The notes below the pieces were generated by a model. That model did not search any database. It saw only the letters and a program-made list of their open reading frames with translations, and had not been told where the DNA came from. DNA of 64,000 nt from Mya arenaria (Eukaryota > Mollusca > Bivalvia > Myida > Myidae), in NCBI RefSeq assembly GCF_026914265.1, contig NC_069125.1:26635595-26699594 (forward strand), written 5' to 3'. Each line of letters starts with the position of its first letter. Position 1 is the stretch's first letter. Below, in pieces: positions 47,499-57,152 of the stretch. The position numbers and the translations under genes are program-made.

Positions 47499-50400
47499 TA
47501 CTTTGAGAAGATCCTCCAGTTGAAAATTTAGCATTATACAGGATAACAAAGAAGTTTTGGGTGAACTGTCCCAAATACAGAATTAACCGACCAACTAGGG
47601 GTTAAAGGAAAGAGCTTTTTTAACAAAAATCTTATTTGGCAAATTTGAACCAACCTTAAATTCATTTGAACCATCTCCAGCAGCCTTGTTTTATTGAGAA
47701 CCCTAACATACCACCTAATACATTGAGACAATACCTCAGATGTTTTTGGTAGTGTATTAAGGAGATAAGGGTTCCTCCAGTCAAGTGTCCATTGGGAACA
47801 AGATGACCCTCATAGAACAGCAGTGCTACAGACAATTCTAGCTCTACAACAGTTCCTTATGGTTACTAGCATGGTGGGAGATATGGCCCCAATTTCTCAA
47901 AACTTCTTAAGCTTAACAGGCTTAAGTAGCTTATATCAATCAGCCGAAATACATACTTAAATTGAATTTTGATAAATGAAAAATGGTTTATTGTGATTAT
48001 CATAATGATAATTCCTATCTAAAGTACAAAATCTCTTAAAGACATTAATATTATGCAATTTGTTGAACACCAAAAATAGTGAGCTTAGATTAATCCTGTT
48101 ATAAGGGACTTAAGGAGTTTCGAGAAATCGGGGCCTGGACTCATTTTTCTATGTAGCTTATTTGGATAATTTCAATAAGAAATACCCTGCAGACAATTGC
48201 ATAAAACTGGATAATTCCTTGTTGGTCCATTGTTTGGCAAAATAATTATTGTTTGGTTAATATTATCAGTCATTAAACTCACTATGTTGAACTCTGTTAT
48301 CTCAATGTTCTGCTTATGTTAAACTTTTTTCAAATGTGTTAGGTTTATATAAACATGTTTTGTAATTTGGTTATGTGGAGTTTTTTGTTATCTCAAAGTA
48401 TTCCTAATGTTCCAATGACTTTGACATTGCGTGTTTTGACTGTATATTATAACTACTATTGAACAATCCATTTTTTTCAATGTTCAAACTAGCCATTAGA
48501 TAATCTGTGTATGGTACAGCTTATCTAAGTGATACAATTGGCTGCTGATCACTTGATATGTCCATGCTAAATGGGGACAATCAATCAATCCACTCCATTG
48601 ATAAAATGGGCTAAGTATTGAGTCTAATACAAGTCAAGTCAACAGTTTATTAAGCAGTTACAGGCCACCAGTTTGAAATACATAACTTACAACATGAACA
48701 AAAAAGCATAGTTGTGTCATGGTAATTAATCGATATACGCATAGTATATCTATCAAAACAGGGTTAGTTCACCTAAATTTTAACTATTTATTTTCAAAAG
48801 GAGATTGTATACATAATAAGCTAGCATGCGTAGATCTTCAGATAAATCTGTGTTTAATAAGCGGTAAAAATCTTCTACACTTGTATACTCTCACAGTCTT
48901 TCTGTAACAATAGATGGGCAGAGGGAACAAAGCTGTTGATAAACAAACCCCCTTCACTTACCATGGAGCAAACGACATATCCGGAATACATGAATCCTTG
49001 TCTCATGTTGAGTTTGAATGTTTCTGCAAGCTTGTCCGCATACCTCTGTACTTCCCCCGTCTCGTTAGCAAAGCTTCTGACCGTCCTCATAGTGGAACAA
49101 TCCTCTTCGGCTACGTTATTGGCCTCTGCTAGGCTGTTCTGGACCTTCTCAGCTAGAACCTGAGAAAAAAAATGAGTCGCATGTCATTTAGAAAGAAAAC
49201 TAAAAACATTCCTCTTATCAATAAAGTAATTCTTACACCACTTAGTTCAACAGTTAAGTCTTATCATTTTTTAAGATTTTTAGTCTGACAAAATGTCAGT
49301 TCTTGTTTTTTACCTTTATTCCAGTAAAACATATTACCCCCGAGGGGAAGGCAATTATTTTCATAGTATATGGGTGGGTGTCTTTTTTCGCTCCAAAATG
49401 GTAAATTGCTTCTGTATGGGTGCTAGTCATTCTAAAATGCCAGCCAGGCTTCTTTTTTAATGATGTTTAGCCTGAACATCATTTAAAAAGAAGCCTGGAC
49501 AGCATTTTAGAATGACTAGGGGGGTGGCATAATTTAAAAGTGCCTTCCCCCCGAGGGTATATGTTTAAATTGAATAGCCCTTATGAAGAGTCTTTACCAG
49601 TAAGTTTTTTATTATATGTGTTAACTTATCAGACGCATGTATGCAATTAGATAAATTTAACTACAGATCGAATACACACATTTTAAACAGTATTAAGACA
49701 AATCATTCTAGTTCAACAGAGGTTTATGATCAATCTAACGCATGATGTGGTATGCATAGCATCATCACTCTGGTGAACGAGAATGAGACAAATAGGCTCA
49801 TGACTGAAGCATTCAGGTATGGAATATATGTTAACTCTTTAACATGAATACAAAATTCAAATAACCAGTTGTCTAAGCAACTATTGAAAATTCTTGAGAT
49901 CATTTGGCAAGAGATTAGTAGCAAATCCATTTGATAATATAATCCTATCATTGGTCAACTGACTTATTGATTGACAATTGGGGACGACTGATCAATTTTG
50001 ACCAAAACTAATTTCCATAGTCCATACCTTATAATATTTCCCATACACATTTGATATACCGATAATGAGAGGCAGTCCAATCAATGTGACAATAGTTAGT
50101 TGCCATGACAATTTCATCATGAAGAATAACACGCCCCCTGCCTTTATGACACTTCGCAGGATTATGTTCACATTGACTGCGAGGCCATCACTCATTGTGG
50201 TCGTGTCAGAGGTGAGACGAGATGTTATGTCTCCTGTGAATCAGATATTTAAAGTATTTTAACCAAAATATATTAAATAATCATTGTTTCTCAAAAAAAT
50301 GTACACAATGGGACATTAAGGGCATCATTCATTATTGTCTTGTCAGAGGTTAAGCGAGATCTTCTTGGGAAACATGTTATTACAATATCAAATTGATCAA

Positions 50401-53287
50401 TCGCGTTGGTACAATGTTACACAAGAATATGGTCTTTTATTGTGGTAGAAACCAGTCAGAGAAACCAGATTATCCGCAGGAAGCCCGTTTGGTGACTATA
50501 TACATCTATAAGATCCTACTTTGTATTTTCATTGAATATATCATTTATCATTAGAAAGAAACGTAGTTTTCCTCACCTGTCTGAACTTTGTCAAAGAAGC
50601 CAATCTCCTGTCTGAGGATGGCTGTGAACAGGGAGTTCCTGATACGGATGTTGATTTTCCTCACTGCTATAAACAGACACCCACCACGAATACCGGCTGC
50701 CAGGGAACTGGAAGATCAAATGTAAAAGCAACATTATCATTTTTTGTTCACATATAATTTCTCATCTTAATACATCCACATACATCAATCATCGTATCTA
50801 AAGTAGCGCAGGGTCATTTATTTGGTTCCTAAATTGCTTGCAGACTGACTGTTTAGTTTTTTTTAAATAATTTCACTAAGTTCTTATATTCAGCAACACT
50901 TTAAAGATCATAAGACATTGAATTGTTACTAGAAGAGCCAAACTTAATTCTATGATCAAAATATTAAAACAAAAGTTATAAACAATTGTAATTGTAAAAG
51001 TCAGCCAGGAGAAAGCACTGATCATGCTCGTCTAGTTCTTGTTGTTTTACAGTCAAAAAAGGGCATAACTCAATAATAATAATAAAGGCAAGATTAATGG
51101 GCCTTGCTACACAAGTGCAATTAATTCTGGCAACATGTGTATTAAGTTTCATGCAAACAATTTAGTAATAGCCAAATTACAAAAAAAAATGCATTAAGTG
51201 TCATGCAAATCTTGAACAAATATTTAGTAATAGCCCAGAATAACAATAGCAGTCATAGGACAGTTCACTTGACTATACAACACTTTGTCTTCCCAAGTTG
51301 CCCTTAGACTTAAACCAAAGTTTGTTTAATAGTTGATCAAGGGCCATAATTTGTATTTAGAATAATTTGGAGTTATGTAACCTAATAAGTGTGATGAGCA
51401 TGAACAACTGTGTAAAGCATGGAGCCCATTGAATGAATGGTATTGGAGATCCGAGTTAAAATCCCAACCAGCCCTTTAACTTTTACCGCACACAAGATGC
51501 CCTTAACTTTTAACCTAAGTTCCTAAGTCAATTATAGGCCATAATTTGAATTTAGGATGATATTGAGTTATGTAACCTAATTGTTTGACTTTAACCAGAC
51601 ACCGGGGCGAGTAGTATAGCCTTCCTTTTTCTTCTAATAGTCGAGCTACTAAGTGGCACAATGATGATGATGAAAACAACAATGACACAGGGGCTGTGAC
51701 AAACCTTGACATTTTCTTCAATTGCCTGATACCTTTACTATGAAGAGAAAAGAAATTGAACATTAAGAATACTAACAAACCTTCCAGCAGAAATGAGAGC
51801 CATGATGACAATGGCATGGGTAAACTCTGTCTGAGATTTGTCTATCACGATACCATCAACCACCCGTCCAGTGTAGAACGGGATAAAAATCTCACCTACA
51901 TGTAGGAACAAACGGAAATCACATTAAAACAGAAATAATTACTCTTGTTAAATAGCATGGGTGAATTTTGCCTTGGACATGTTAATATCAATATTATCAT
52001 CAACCTGTCCAGTGTCTGTAGTAAAGAAAGAATATCGGTTCTTAAAAAAAAGAAAAGAAAATGCTTCATGCCAATTAAACATGTTATAAAACCATCTGTA
52101 CAGTGTACTCAATATTTTAACTCTTTGAGCTTAATGGCCATCCTTTTACAATGAGTTCTGGTAGAATAACTCTAAGACAAAAGGGACCTAGGTGACAAAA
52201 AATATGCACTACTACCCATTATGATGGTGAGGTGTACTAAGTATCAGAGTGATACTTGTTGGATAAGTATGCTACACAACCTTTGACCAACAGACCAACC
52301 AGCCATACAATGACTTAAATTTACGTCTCTTCAAGCTTCGTGCACAGGGATATAATTTTAACATTCATGCTTGACTGTACCTGTTGCAGATATGGTCAGG
52401 AATACAAAGCCGGTGGTGATCAATGGCCAGTCTGGCATGGAGAATTTTATGATTCGCAGCACTGTCCCTTTCTTCACCTTTGAAGGAACTGAAAAGAAAT
52501 ATAATATTCTACAAAAAGAGAAATATCAAAAACAATTAATGTACTTTTGATTTCATGTTCAAGATAAGTAACAGGTTAAATGAATTGTCAGAAATTGTGA
52601 TTTTTCTTTTTTTCATTTTGAACAACCGATAACTATAAAAACATACTACTGTACAAGCCTTTCAAATGAATGTGCCACTTGCTTTAAACAGCAGTTTTTC
52701 ACTGAATACTGATAACTATTCATACTAGAATAAAAGTACCTGAACTTACCTGCTTTTTGTTTTCCATTTCCACTGCCATTGTTGTCATCATTCTGTAGAT
52801 GCTTATCTTCAGATCCATCTGTATCTGCGTTTATCAACAAGGTGTGATGTGTAGCATCGTACTTGACGTTTCCAACTGCTCTCCATTGAAATATCAAACA
52901 TGTATCTGCAAACAACGTCCACCCAAACAAAGCCCAGAACCACTTATCACCCATGACTGCTTTATTTTCCGAAACTATCAGAAGTTTCACCAGCGTAAAT
53001 ATTGAGAAAACAATTGAAAGACCAATTGCAAAGTACAGCTTGGACTGAATTTTTGCTGAGGCATCTTGTTTACCCCATAGAGCTCCTATCACAATACCCA
53101 TAATCACAGATGTTCTCATAATGACCAGAGACCACACATCAAATGTTGAGCGAGAAAATGAAAACAAGGAAAATGCATAGGAAAAAGTGTTATTAAACTG
53201 ATTGCCATGGGAATATAAAACGGTTGTAACAGTCAGATCTATCAGTGAAATCATGAAAACTATAAACAAAGTCAAAAGCCTATTCAT
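42286..53287 (-). CDS. ABCB9: ABCB9 / TAP-like half ABC transporter (lysosomal peptide importer)
   Basis: Twelve exons: 53287-52750, 52488-52381, 51895-51781, 50707-50577, 50233-50028, 49159-48962, 47205-47077, 46651-46388, 44834-44661, 43891-43696, 43362-43145, 42624-42286. All have GT-AG borders and compatible phases; 2,616 nt, 871 aa. The N-terminal ~180 residues form the extra four-helix TMD0 of ABCB9. The core TMD follows ([50 protein letters not shown]). The ATPase domain has Walker [10 protein letters not shown] (579-587), Q-loop Q627, signature SGGQKQR (686-692), Walker [13 protein letters not shown] (705-716) and switch H741. All are intact, so it should be active. Family members carry peptides into lysosomes as homodimers. 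Odd points: a Q/N-rich linker insert at ~506-541 and a Cys-containing tail ([11 protein letters not shown]). Confidence 0.95.
43930..43990 (-). pseudogene. Relic of ABCB9 exon 10 (middle part)
   Basis: Plus-strand words ACACTGGACATTGTCCATCC and GATACCGGATACTCTACTCC match exon 10 (ACACTGGTCATTGTCCATTC, CATACCGGATATTCTCCTC). It lies 40 bp outside the true exon's acceptor end. No usable splice sites. Confidence 0.7.
44222..44300 (-). pseudogene. Relic of ABCB9 exon 10 (5' part plus intron flank)
   Basis: TATATGGTCCAGACAAACAA, then AACTGGTTCCTAGATCACCAGGAATATCTTGAAATAACA, matches the 5' end of exon 10 and its acceptor flank (TCTATGGTCCGAGCATACAA, AACACTGGTTCCTGGCCCACC, GGGATATCTGTAATATAACA). With 43930-43990 it may form one copy split by ~230 bp. 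Confidence 0.7.
44953..45665 (+). pseudogene. LINE 3' end with ORF2 C-terminus, in ABCB9 intron 8
   Basis: A 164-codon plus-strand frame includes [40 protein letters not shown] and [16 protein letters not shown] with YHAFFIC. This is the zinc-finger-like C-terminal region of a non-LTR RT. It continues past 45447 in another frame ([20 protein letters not shown]) and ends in a 3' tail GCCAGTGGCC..ACTCTTGACTTGACTCGAC. Antisense to ABCB9; 5'-truncated. Confidence 0.8.
47077..47205 (-). other. ABCB9 exon 7, copy 1 (used in the model)
   Basis: 43 codons, phase 0 at both ends, acceptor GTTTCAG|TGG and donor AAT|GTAAGT. Encodes [18 protein letters not shown].., a late transmembrane helix pair and loop of the core TMD (residues 433-475). 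Confidence 0.9.
47274..47402 (-). other. ABCB9 exon 7, copy 2 (candidate mutually exclusive exon)
   Basis: Exactly 129 bp, same phase, intact frame, acceptor TCTGTTTCAG|TGG, donor AAT|GTATTC (weaker). 34 of 43 residues match copy 1; eight of the nine changes fall in the last 18 residues ([19 protein letters not shown] versus [19 protein letters not shown]). Only 68 bp separate it from copy 1. Confidence 0.85.
47418..47494. repeat. (TA)n microsatellite in ABCB9 intron
   Basis: About 38 TA units, directly upstream (minus sense) of exon 7 copy 2, close to its branch/acceptor region. Confidence 0.95.
47722..47850 (-). pseudogene. ABCB9 exon 7, copy 3 (decayed)
   Basis: Again 129 bp and open: [20 protein letters not shown] .. 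HLRYCLN. The first codons are changed (VV for WF) and no AG precedes it, so it has no acceptor. The donor flank is AAT|GTATTA. It is an older, unspliceable copy unless an upstream site is used. Confidence 0.8.
48625..48905 (-). pseudogene. LINE 3' end in ABCB9 intron 6
   Basis: The reverse complement reads [20 protein letters not shown] with the tail GTATTTCAAACTGGTGGCC..AACTGTTGACTTGACTTG. Same family as the LINE at 44953-45665, opposite orientation, shorter. Confidence 0.7.
49327..49562. mobile_element. Foldback element (GTCATTCTAAAATGCC family), copy 1
   Basis: Outer arms CCCCCGAGGGGAAGGCA (49336) and TGCCTTCCCCCCGAGGG (49541). Inner near-palindrome GTCATTCTAAAATGCC..AGGCTTCTTTTTTAATGATGTT / AACATCATTTAAAAAGAAGCC..GCATTTTAGAATGAC (49427-49518). 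No coding. In ABCB9 intron 5. Confidence 0.75.
50386..50505 (-). mobile_element. SINE body fragment (12765 family)
   Basis: CAATCGCGTTGGTACAATGTTAC .. GGTCTTTTATTGTGGTAGAAACC matches 12770-12850 and 54195-54310. The tRNA head is missing. In ABCB9 intron 4. Confidence 0.6.
51290..51665. repeat. Partial copy of the 8219-9403 element
   Basis: Two internal units (CCATAATTTG.ATTTAG, GAGTTATGTAACCTAAT, CATTGAATGAATGG) and the end ACCGGGGCGAGTAGTATAGCC .. AATAGTCGAGCT match the right part of 8219-9403. In ABCB9 intron 3. Confidence 0.65.
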
Positions 53288-53544
53288 TTTTGCTTTAATT
53301 TAGTTTGACTAGAACATGAGTGATAAAATGAACACAAATTTGCTTTAACAACCGAATATAGTAACGGTATATTGTAAATAAATTGAATGCCTTTGAATTA
53401 AAACTAAATACATGTAAAAGAGACAGTAATTAAAAACAAAAAATAAAATAATACAACAAGAAAACAGAACAAAAGGTATCAAATCTACAAAACAACAATT
53501 AATTTCTTATTCTACAACATTTACATTATGTGATGTCCCTAGAT

Positions 53545-53733
53545 TTAGTCAAGGTGTCCTCCATCTTTGAGGTTCACTCTCTTAGACAAGAAAACTGCGC
53601 CCACAATGGTGGCGACGACAACAAAGAACACAAAGATGTAGAACGATTCCTCATCGAAAACGTCCTCAAATGAAGGAATATGACGGGTAAGGTGTTCCAC
53701 TATCTTTTGTTTTGCAGAGTCTTTGGGCAACAT
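53545..53733 (-). CDS. Small single-pass membrane protein directly upstream of ABCB9
   Basis: 62 codons from ATG at 53733 (MLPKDSAKQKIVEHLTRHIP) to a stop at 53545. The exon begins after an acceptor (ATTATTTGTTCCAG) 7 nt before the ATG, which is why I use this start rather than the more upstream MLIIC. Residues 1-34 are charged and probably helical (SFEDVFDEESF); ~35-53 (YIFVFFVVVATIVGAVFLS) form one transmembrane helix; a short basic then acidic C-terminus follows. Its stop lies 257 bp before the ABCB9 ATG on the same strand, with no clear poly(A) signal between, so the two may share a transcript. The presumed 5' exon ends at a GTAAGA donor at 54619. I cannot name the family. Confidence 0.65.
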   Translation of the reverse strand: MLPKDSAKQKIVEHLTRHIPSFEDVFDEESFYIFVFFVVVATIVGAVFLSKRVNLKDGGHLD

Positions 53734-54194
53734 CGTCACTCTGGAACAAATAATGAGCAATGATTATGATATTCTTACAGAAAAGACTTTTGTAGTTGGT
53801 CAAATATGACGTTTTATTGATGTAAAATGATTGTGTCATTGATCTGCACTAACTAAATATTTTCATACTCTGATGAACAGCAATTTCTAATTAAAACGTT
53901 AAAACTTTAAATAACAGTTAAATCACAGTGTCAGTATAACCAGGCTGAGATTAAAATACATGTATAAATTGCTAGAAGTCCTAATCTTTATTCATTTAAC
54001 ATACATTTGAATCTTATCAAAAAATATCAATATGATTGAAAAGCCCAATGTTGTAAATTCCCTTATTTAAAGAAGTCAAAGTAAGTAATATTGTATTTAG
54101 TATCATTTCTAGTAATATCTTAATAATTTTTTTAGCAATCATCGAAATAAATAGACTTCTTTACAACGATTGTGAAACAAGTAATTACAACATT

Positions 54195-54312
54195 ATATTA
54201 ATCACTCTCGTTGGCACCATGTTTTGCGAGAGTGTGGTTTTGTATTGTGGGGAAAACTGGAGAACCCGGAAGAAACCCACTTGTCCAGCTTGGTGACCAC
54301 AAACAAAAGAAA
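54195..54312 (-). mobile_element. SINE body fragment (12765 family)
   Basis: TCGTTGGCACCATGTTTTGCG, GTGTGGTTTTGTATTGTGGGG and AACTGGAGAACCCGG match 12770-12850 closely. No tRNA head. Lies in the presumed 5' intron of the small membrane-protein gene. Confidence 0.65.
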
Positions 54313-54620
54313 TCAATCAAATTCAGGAAAGGTGAAACTGCCATTCATTTACTAATTTTACAGTTCGTCATTTATACATTAGCTATCAGTAAATGATTCA
54401 AATCGTTCAAAGATAAAATGAAGTCTTATTAAACCAAGAAACTTTATCAGTTTACACAAAACAATGACATTACAAATTATATCCGAAATAAATACGTTCG
54501 AAATTATGAACACTATCAATGGGAAATAAGACTCCTTGTCAGAAAACTAGTTTTCTCCATAGCAAATCAGCCTAAAACAAACAGTTGTTGGAAAATGTAA
54601 TCATCAAAAATGTTCTTACT

Positions 54621-54842
54621 AACTGAGTAACTCGCAGAAAAACTGGAGATAATTGATTTTTAATTGATCGACTGCTGCTGTGAATCTGTACAGTGTGGCA
54701 GCGGTTTCTGTCAAACTCGCGAGGTCAGTCTCAGCAAAACATAAACAAAGAAGAAAGGATTCTCTCATATTGGGCATTGCTTCCTTTGTTTGCTACACGT
54801 TTCCATTGAAGACAGGGTTTTTACATTGAAACAGTTGTCATC
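54621..54842. promoter_or_regulatory. Putative bidirectional promoter, HVCN1 versus small membrane protein/ABCB9
   Basis: The interval lies between a minus-strand donor (A|GTAAGA, 54619-54614) and the plus-strand HVCN1 first coding exon at 54843. Two divergent transcripts must start within about 220 bp. No TATA box or other core element is certain; the inference rests on the splice sites alone. Confidence 0.45.
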
Positions 54843-57152
54843 ATGAAAGTAAGTTGACAAAGTTCCTCATATTCATAGAAGAAACATACACATTTTACTT
54901 CTGCGTAACCAGCTTCATGTGTTCAGTAGTGTCTTGGGCTAAAATAGGTTACAGTGTCACTGCGAGTGCATGCACATGTATGTTAGGGGGTGTATCCTGA
55001 TGCTAAGAGCAAGGGGGATTTTTCTTGAAGTAATTATTAGTGTTATCTCCTTTTTGCTTTTTAATGTTTCTTTGATGGAGTCACCTAATCAACTTCAGGT
55101 ACAGTATTAGTTTATGAAATGTATAAATATACAAAGTTAAATTTGTTATTTGAGTGGAATAACATTATTACTGTCTGCATGTAAATTACAATAATAAGGA
55201 TGAAACTTTGGAATTCAGGAGCTCTTTACTTTATTCTCCCGAACTTGTCATTCAAAAATGCCATTCAGGCTTTGTTTTAATGATTAAATAAATTTATAAT
55301 TTATTTAATCATTACAAAGAAGCCTGAATGGCATTTTAGAATGACTAACTCTTGAACCTAGAGGGTGTGTAAGGTAACTTGGGTGGTAGCGCTAGGTTTA
55401 GTGGTATAGGTATCCACATCTCACACAAAAGGTTGTTGGTTCAAATCCTATTAGAGGAGATTTCTCACAACTTTATTTAAAGGACCTCAATACTGGTTTA
55501 TACCAAGGGAATGGACTCAAGAGAGTCAGGTTTAAATAAGCATTGAGCTGTCATCACAATCAAGGTAAAATTTGGCAACTGAAATAAATTAGCATTATTG
55601 AGTAGAGAGTAAACAGACTGTGAAAACTGTATAATATTATCTGTTTCCTACAATTTGCATAGAAAAGGAACAATTTTGATGTCATCAATTAGCCTAAGGG
55701 ATACATGCTACAGTTTTTTTAATCAATATAGGGCTCATTACAACAGCCTCTGTTCAGCTCCAAATTTTATACATTATACAGATTTAATTTAATCTCGCAT
55801 CTTGTTTCAGATACAAATGGAAGGTTTCCACAAGCTGCAGGACGATCTTGAAAAAGTGATTGAAAAAGATGATTCTGCAAGCTCCATTACTACAGACTCT
55901 GAAGAGACTAAGCCAGAGTTCAGAACTCTCAGGGACAGGCTCAAGCATCTTTTCTCCACCAACAAGTTCCATGTTATCGTTGTCTGCTTTGTGATTCTTG
56001 ATTGCCTTCTCGTGGTTGCCGAATTGTTGTTAGATTTGAAAGTGTTTCCATCAGAAGCGAACGACTCTATTGCTCCACATGTTCTCCACTATTGCAGCAT
56101 CAGCATTCTTGGATTATTTCTGATAGAGATTTTGTTGAGGGTTATTGTTTTCAGACTTGAATTCTTCAAGCACAAGTTGGAGGTGTTTGATGCTGCAATT
56201 GTTATAGTCTCATTCGCTTTGGATATCTTGTATCGGAACAATGAGGGACCTGAAAGTGGTGTTGGCTTGCTGATTGTCCTCAGATTATGGAGAGTTACAA
56301 GAATTATAAATGGTAATTATTTCGCCCTTTTATTTATTTATATGCATTTTAATCTACATGTAGGTGATCATTCTCTTAGTCAGGATCTTTAAAAATGCTG
56401 ATACTGGATATATTAATCTGTAATTTATTTTTTTGCTATAATAAAATTAAATTATTTCTTTATTTTAAGAAATAAAGTCTTGAACTTTTTTTTAAATTTT
56501 GCTTTATTTTTACTGTACATAATTGGAAGTTATTTAAATGGGTTAATTACTTCAACTTGGTGATTGGCCATAGAATGATTGATTAATCCATAAAGGTCAC
56601 TTCTCTTTATTTTTAGACTAGGGGGAATGACTTTGCCCTACTATTTAAGGCTGGTATGAGCCCTGAATTTAAGAAAAATTGGTATAAGAATCAGTAGACT
56701 GGTCACTGCAAGAGTCCATTTTGGATTTTTTTAATTTTTAGATCATAGACTGATTGATTGACAGAATTTATACTTAAATTGATGAGTTTAAATTTGCTGT
56801 GGTATTTTTTTCAGTAACTTTTTTATAATTTTTTTTGTGATTTTCAGGAGTCATTTTGTCCGTGAAAGTACAAGCTGACAAACGGTTAAAGCGTGAAAGA
56901 AGACTCAGAGACGCATGTGAACAGGAACTGATGAAATATCGTGAATACTGTGCCGCACAGGAAAATGAGATTGATATTCTAAGAGGATTGCTCAGAAAAC
57001 ACGGTATCACAGATTTTGTACCCACAGAAATCCCACGACCGGCAAGAAGAATTGACGTTATTGCTGAGGTGAATCCTGTCTCTGAGAAGATCCTTGCTGA
57101 GAAAGAACGGATGGAGAAGACAGATTCACATGATTTTGTGATTATTTCATGA
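54843..57152 (+). CDS. HVCN1: Hv1 voltage-gated proton channel
   Basis: Exons 54843-54848 (MK, donor AAA|GTAAGT), 55811-56312 and 56848-57152. Phases 0 and 1 agree; 813 nt, 270 aa, close to the human ~273. The protein is a four-helix voltage sensor without a pore. S1 spans ~56-78 with the selectivity aspartate D66 (FVILDCLLVVAELLLDL; human D112). S2 is ~95-116 with H95 and E108. S3 has D129 in EVFDAAIVIVSF. S4 is LLIVLRLWRVTRIINGV with R160, R163 and R166. Residues ~176-222 form the coiled coil (KRLKRERRLRDACEQELMKY..NEIDILRGLLRKHG) that dimerises the channel. It extrudes protons in depolarised or phagocytic cells. The second zinc-site histidine of vertebrates (human H193) is absent from the S3-S4 loop (NNEGPESG). 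Confidence 0.96.
55246..55350. mobile_element. Foldback element (GTCATTCTAAAATGCC family), copy 2
   Basis: GTCATTCAAAAATGCC, ATTCAGGCTTTGTTTTAATGATTAAATAAA mirrors TTTATTTAATCATTACAAAGAAGCCTGAAT, GGCATTTTAGAATGAC, nearly perfect over ~48 bp per arm. Same family as 49427-49518. In HVCN1 intron 1. Confidence 0.8.
55385..55575 (+). mobile_element. tRNA-headed SINE-like element
   Basis: GTTTAGTGGTATAGGTATCC (box A-like) and GGTTGTTGGTTCAAATCC (box B-like) 30 bp apart. The tail has ACTGGTTTATACCAAGGG. In HVCN1 intron 1, same strand as the gene. Confidence 0.45.
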
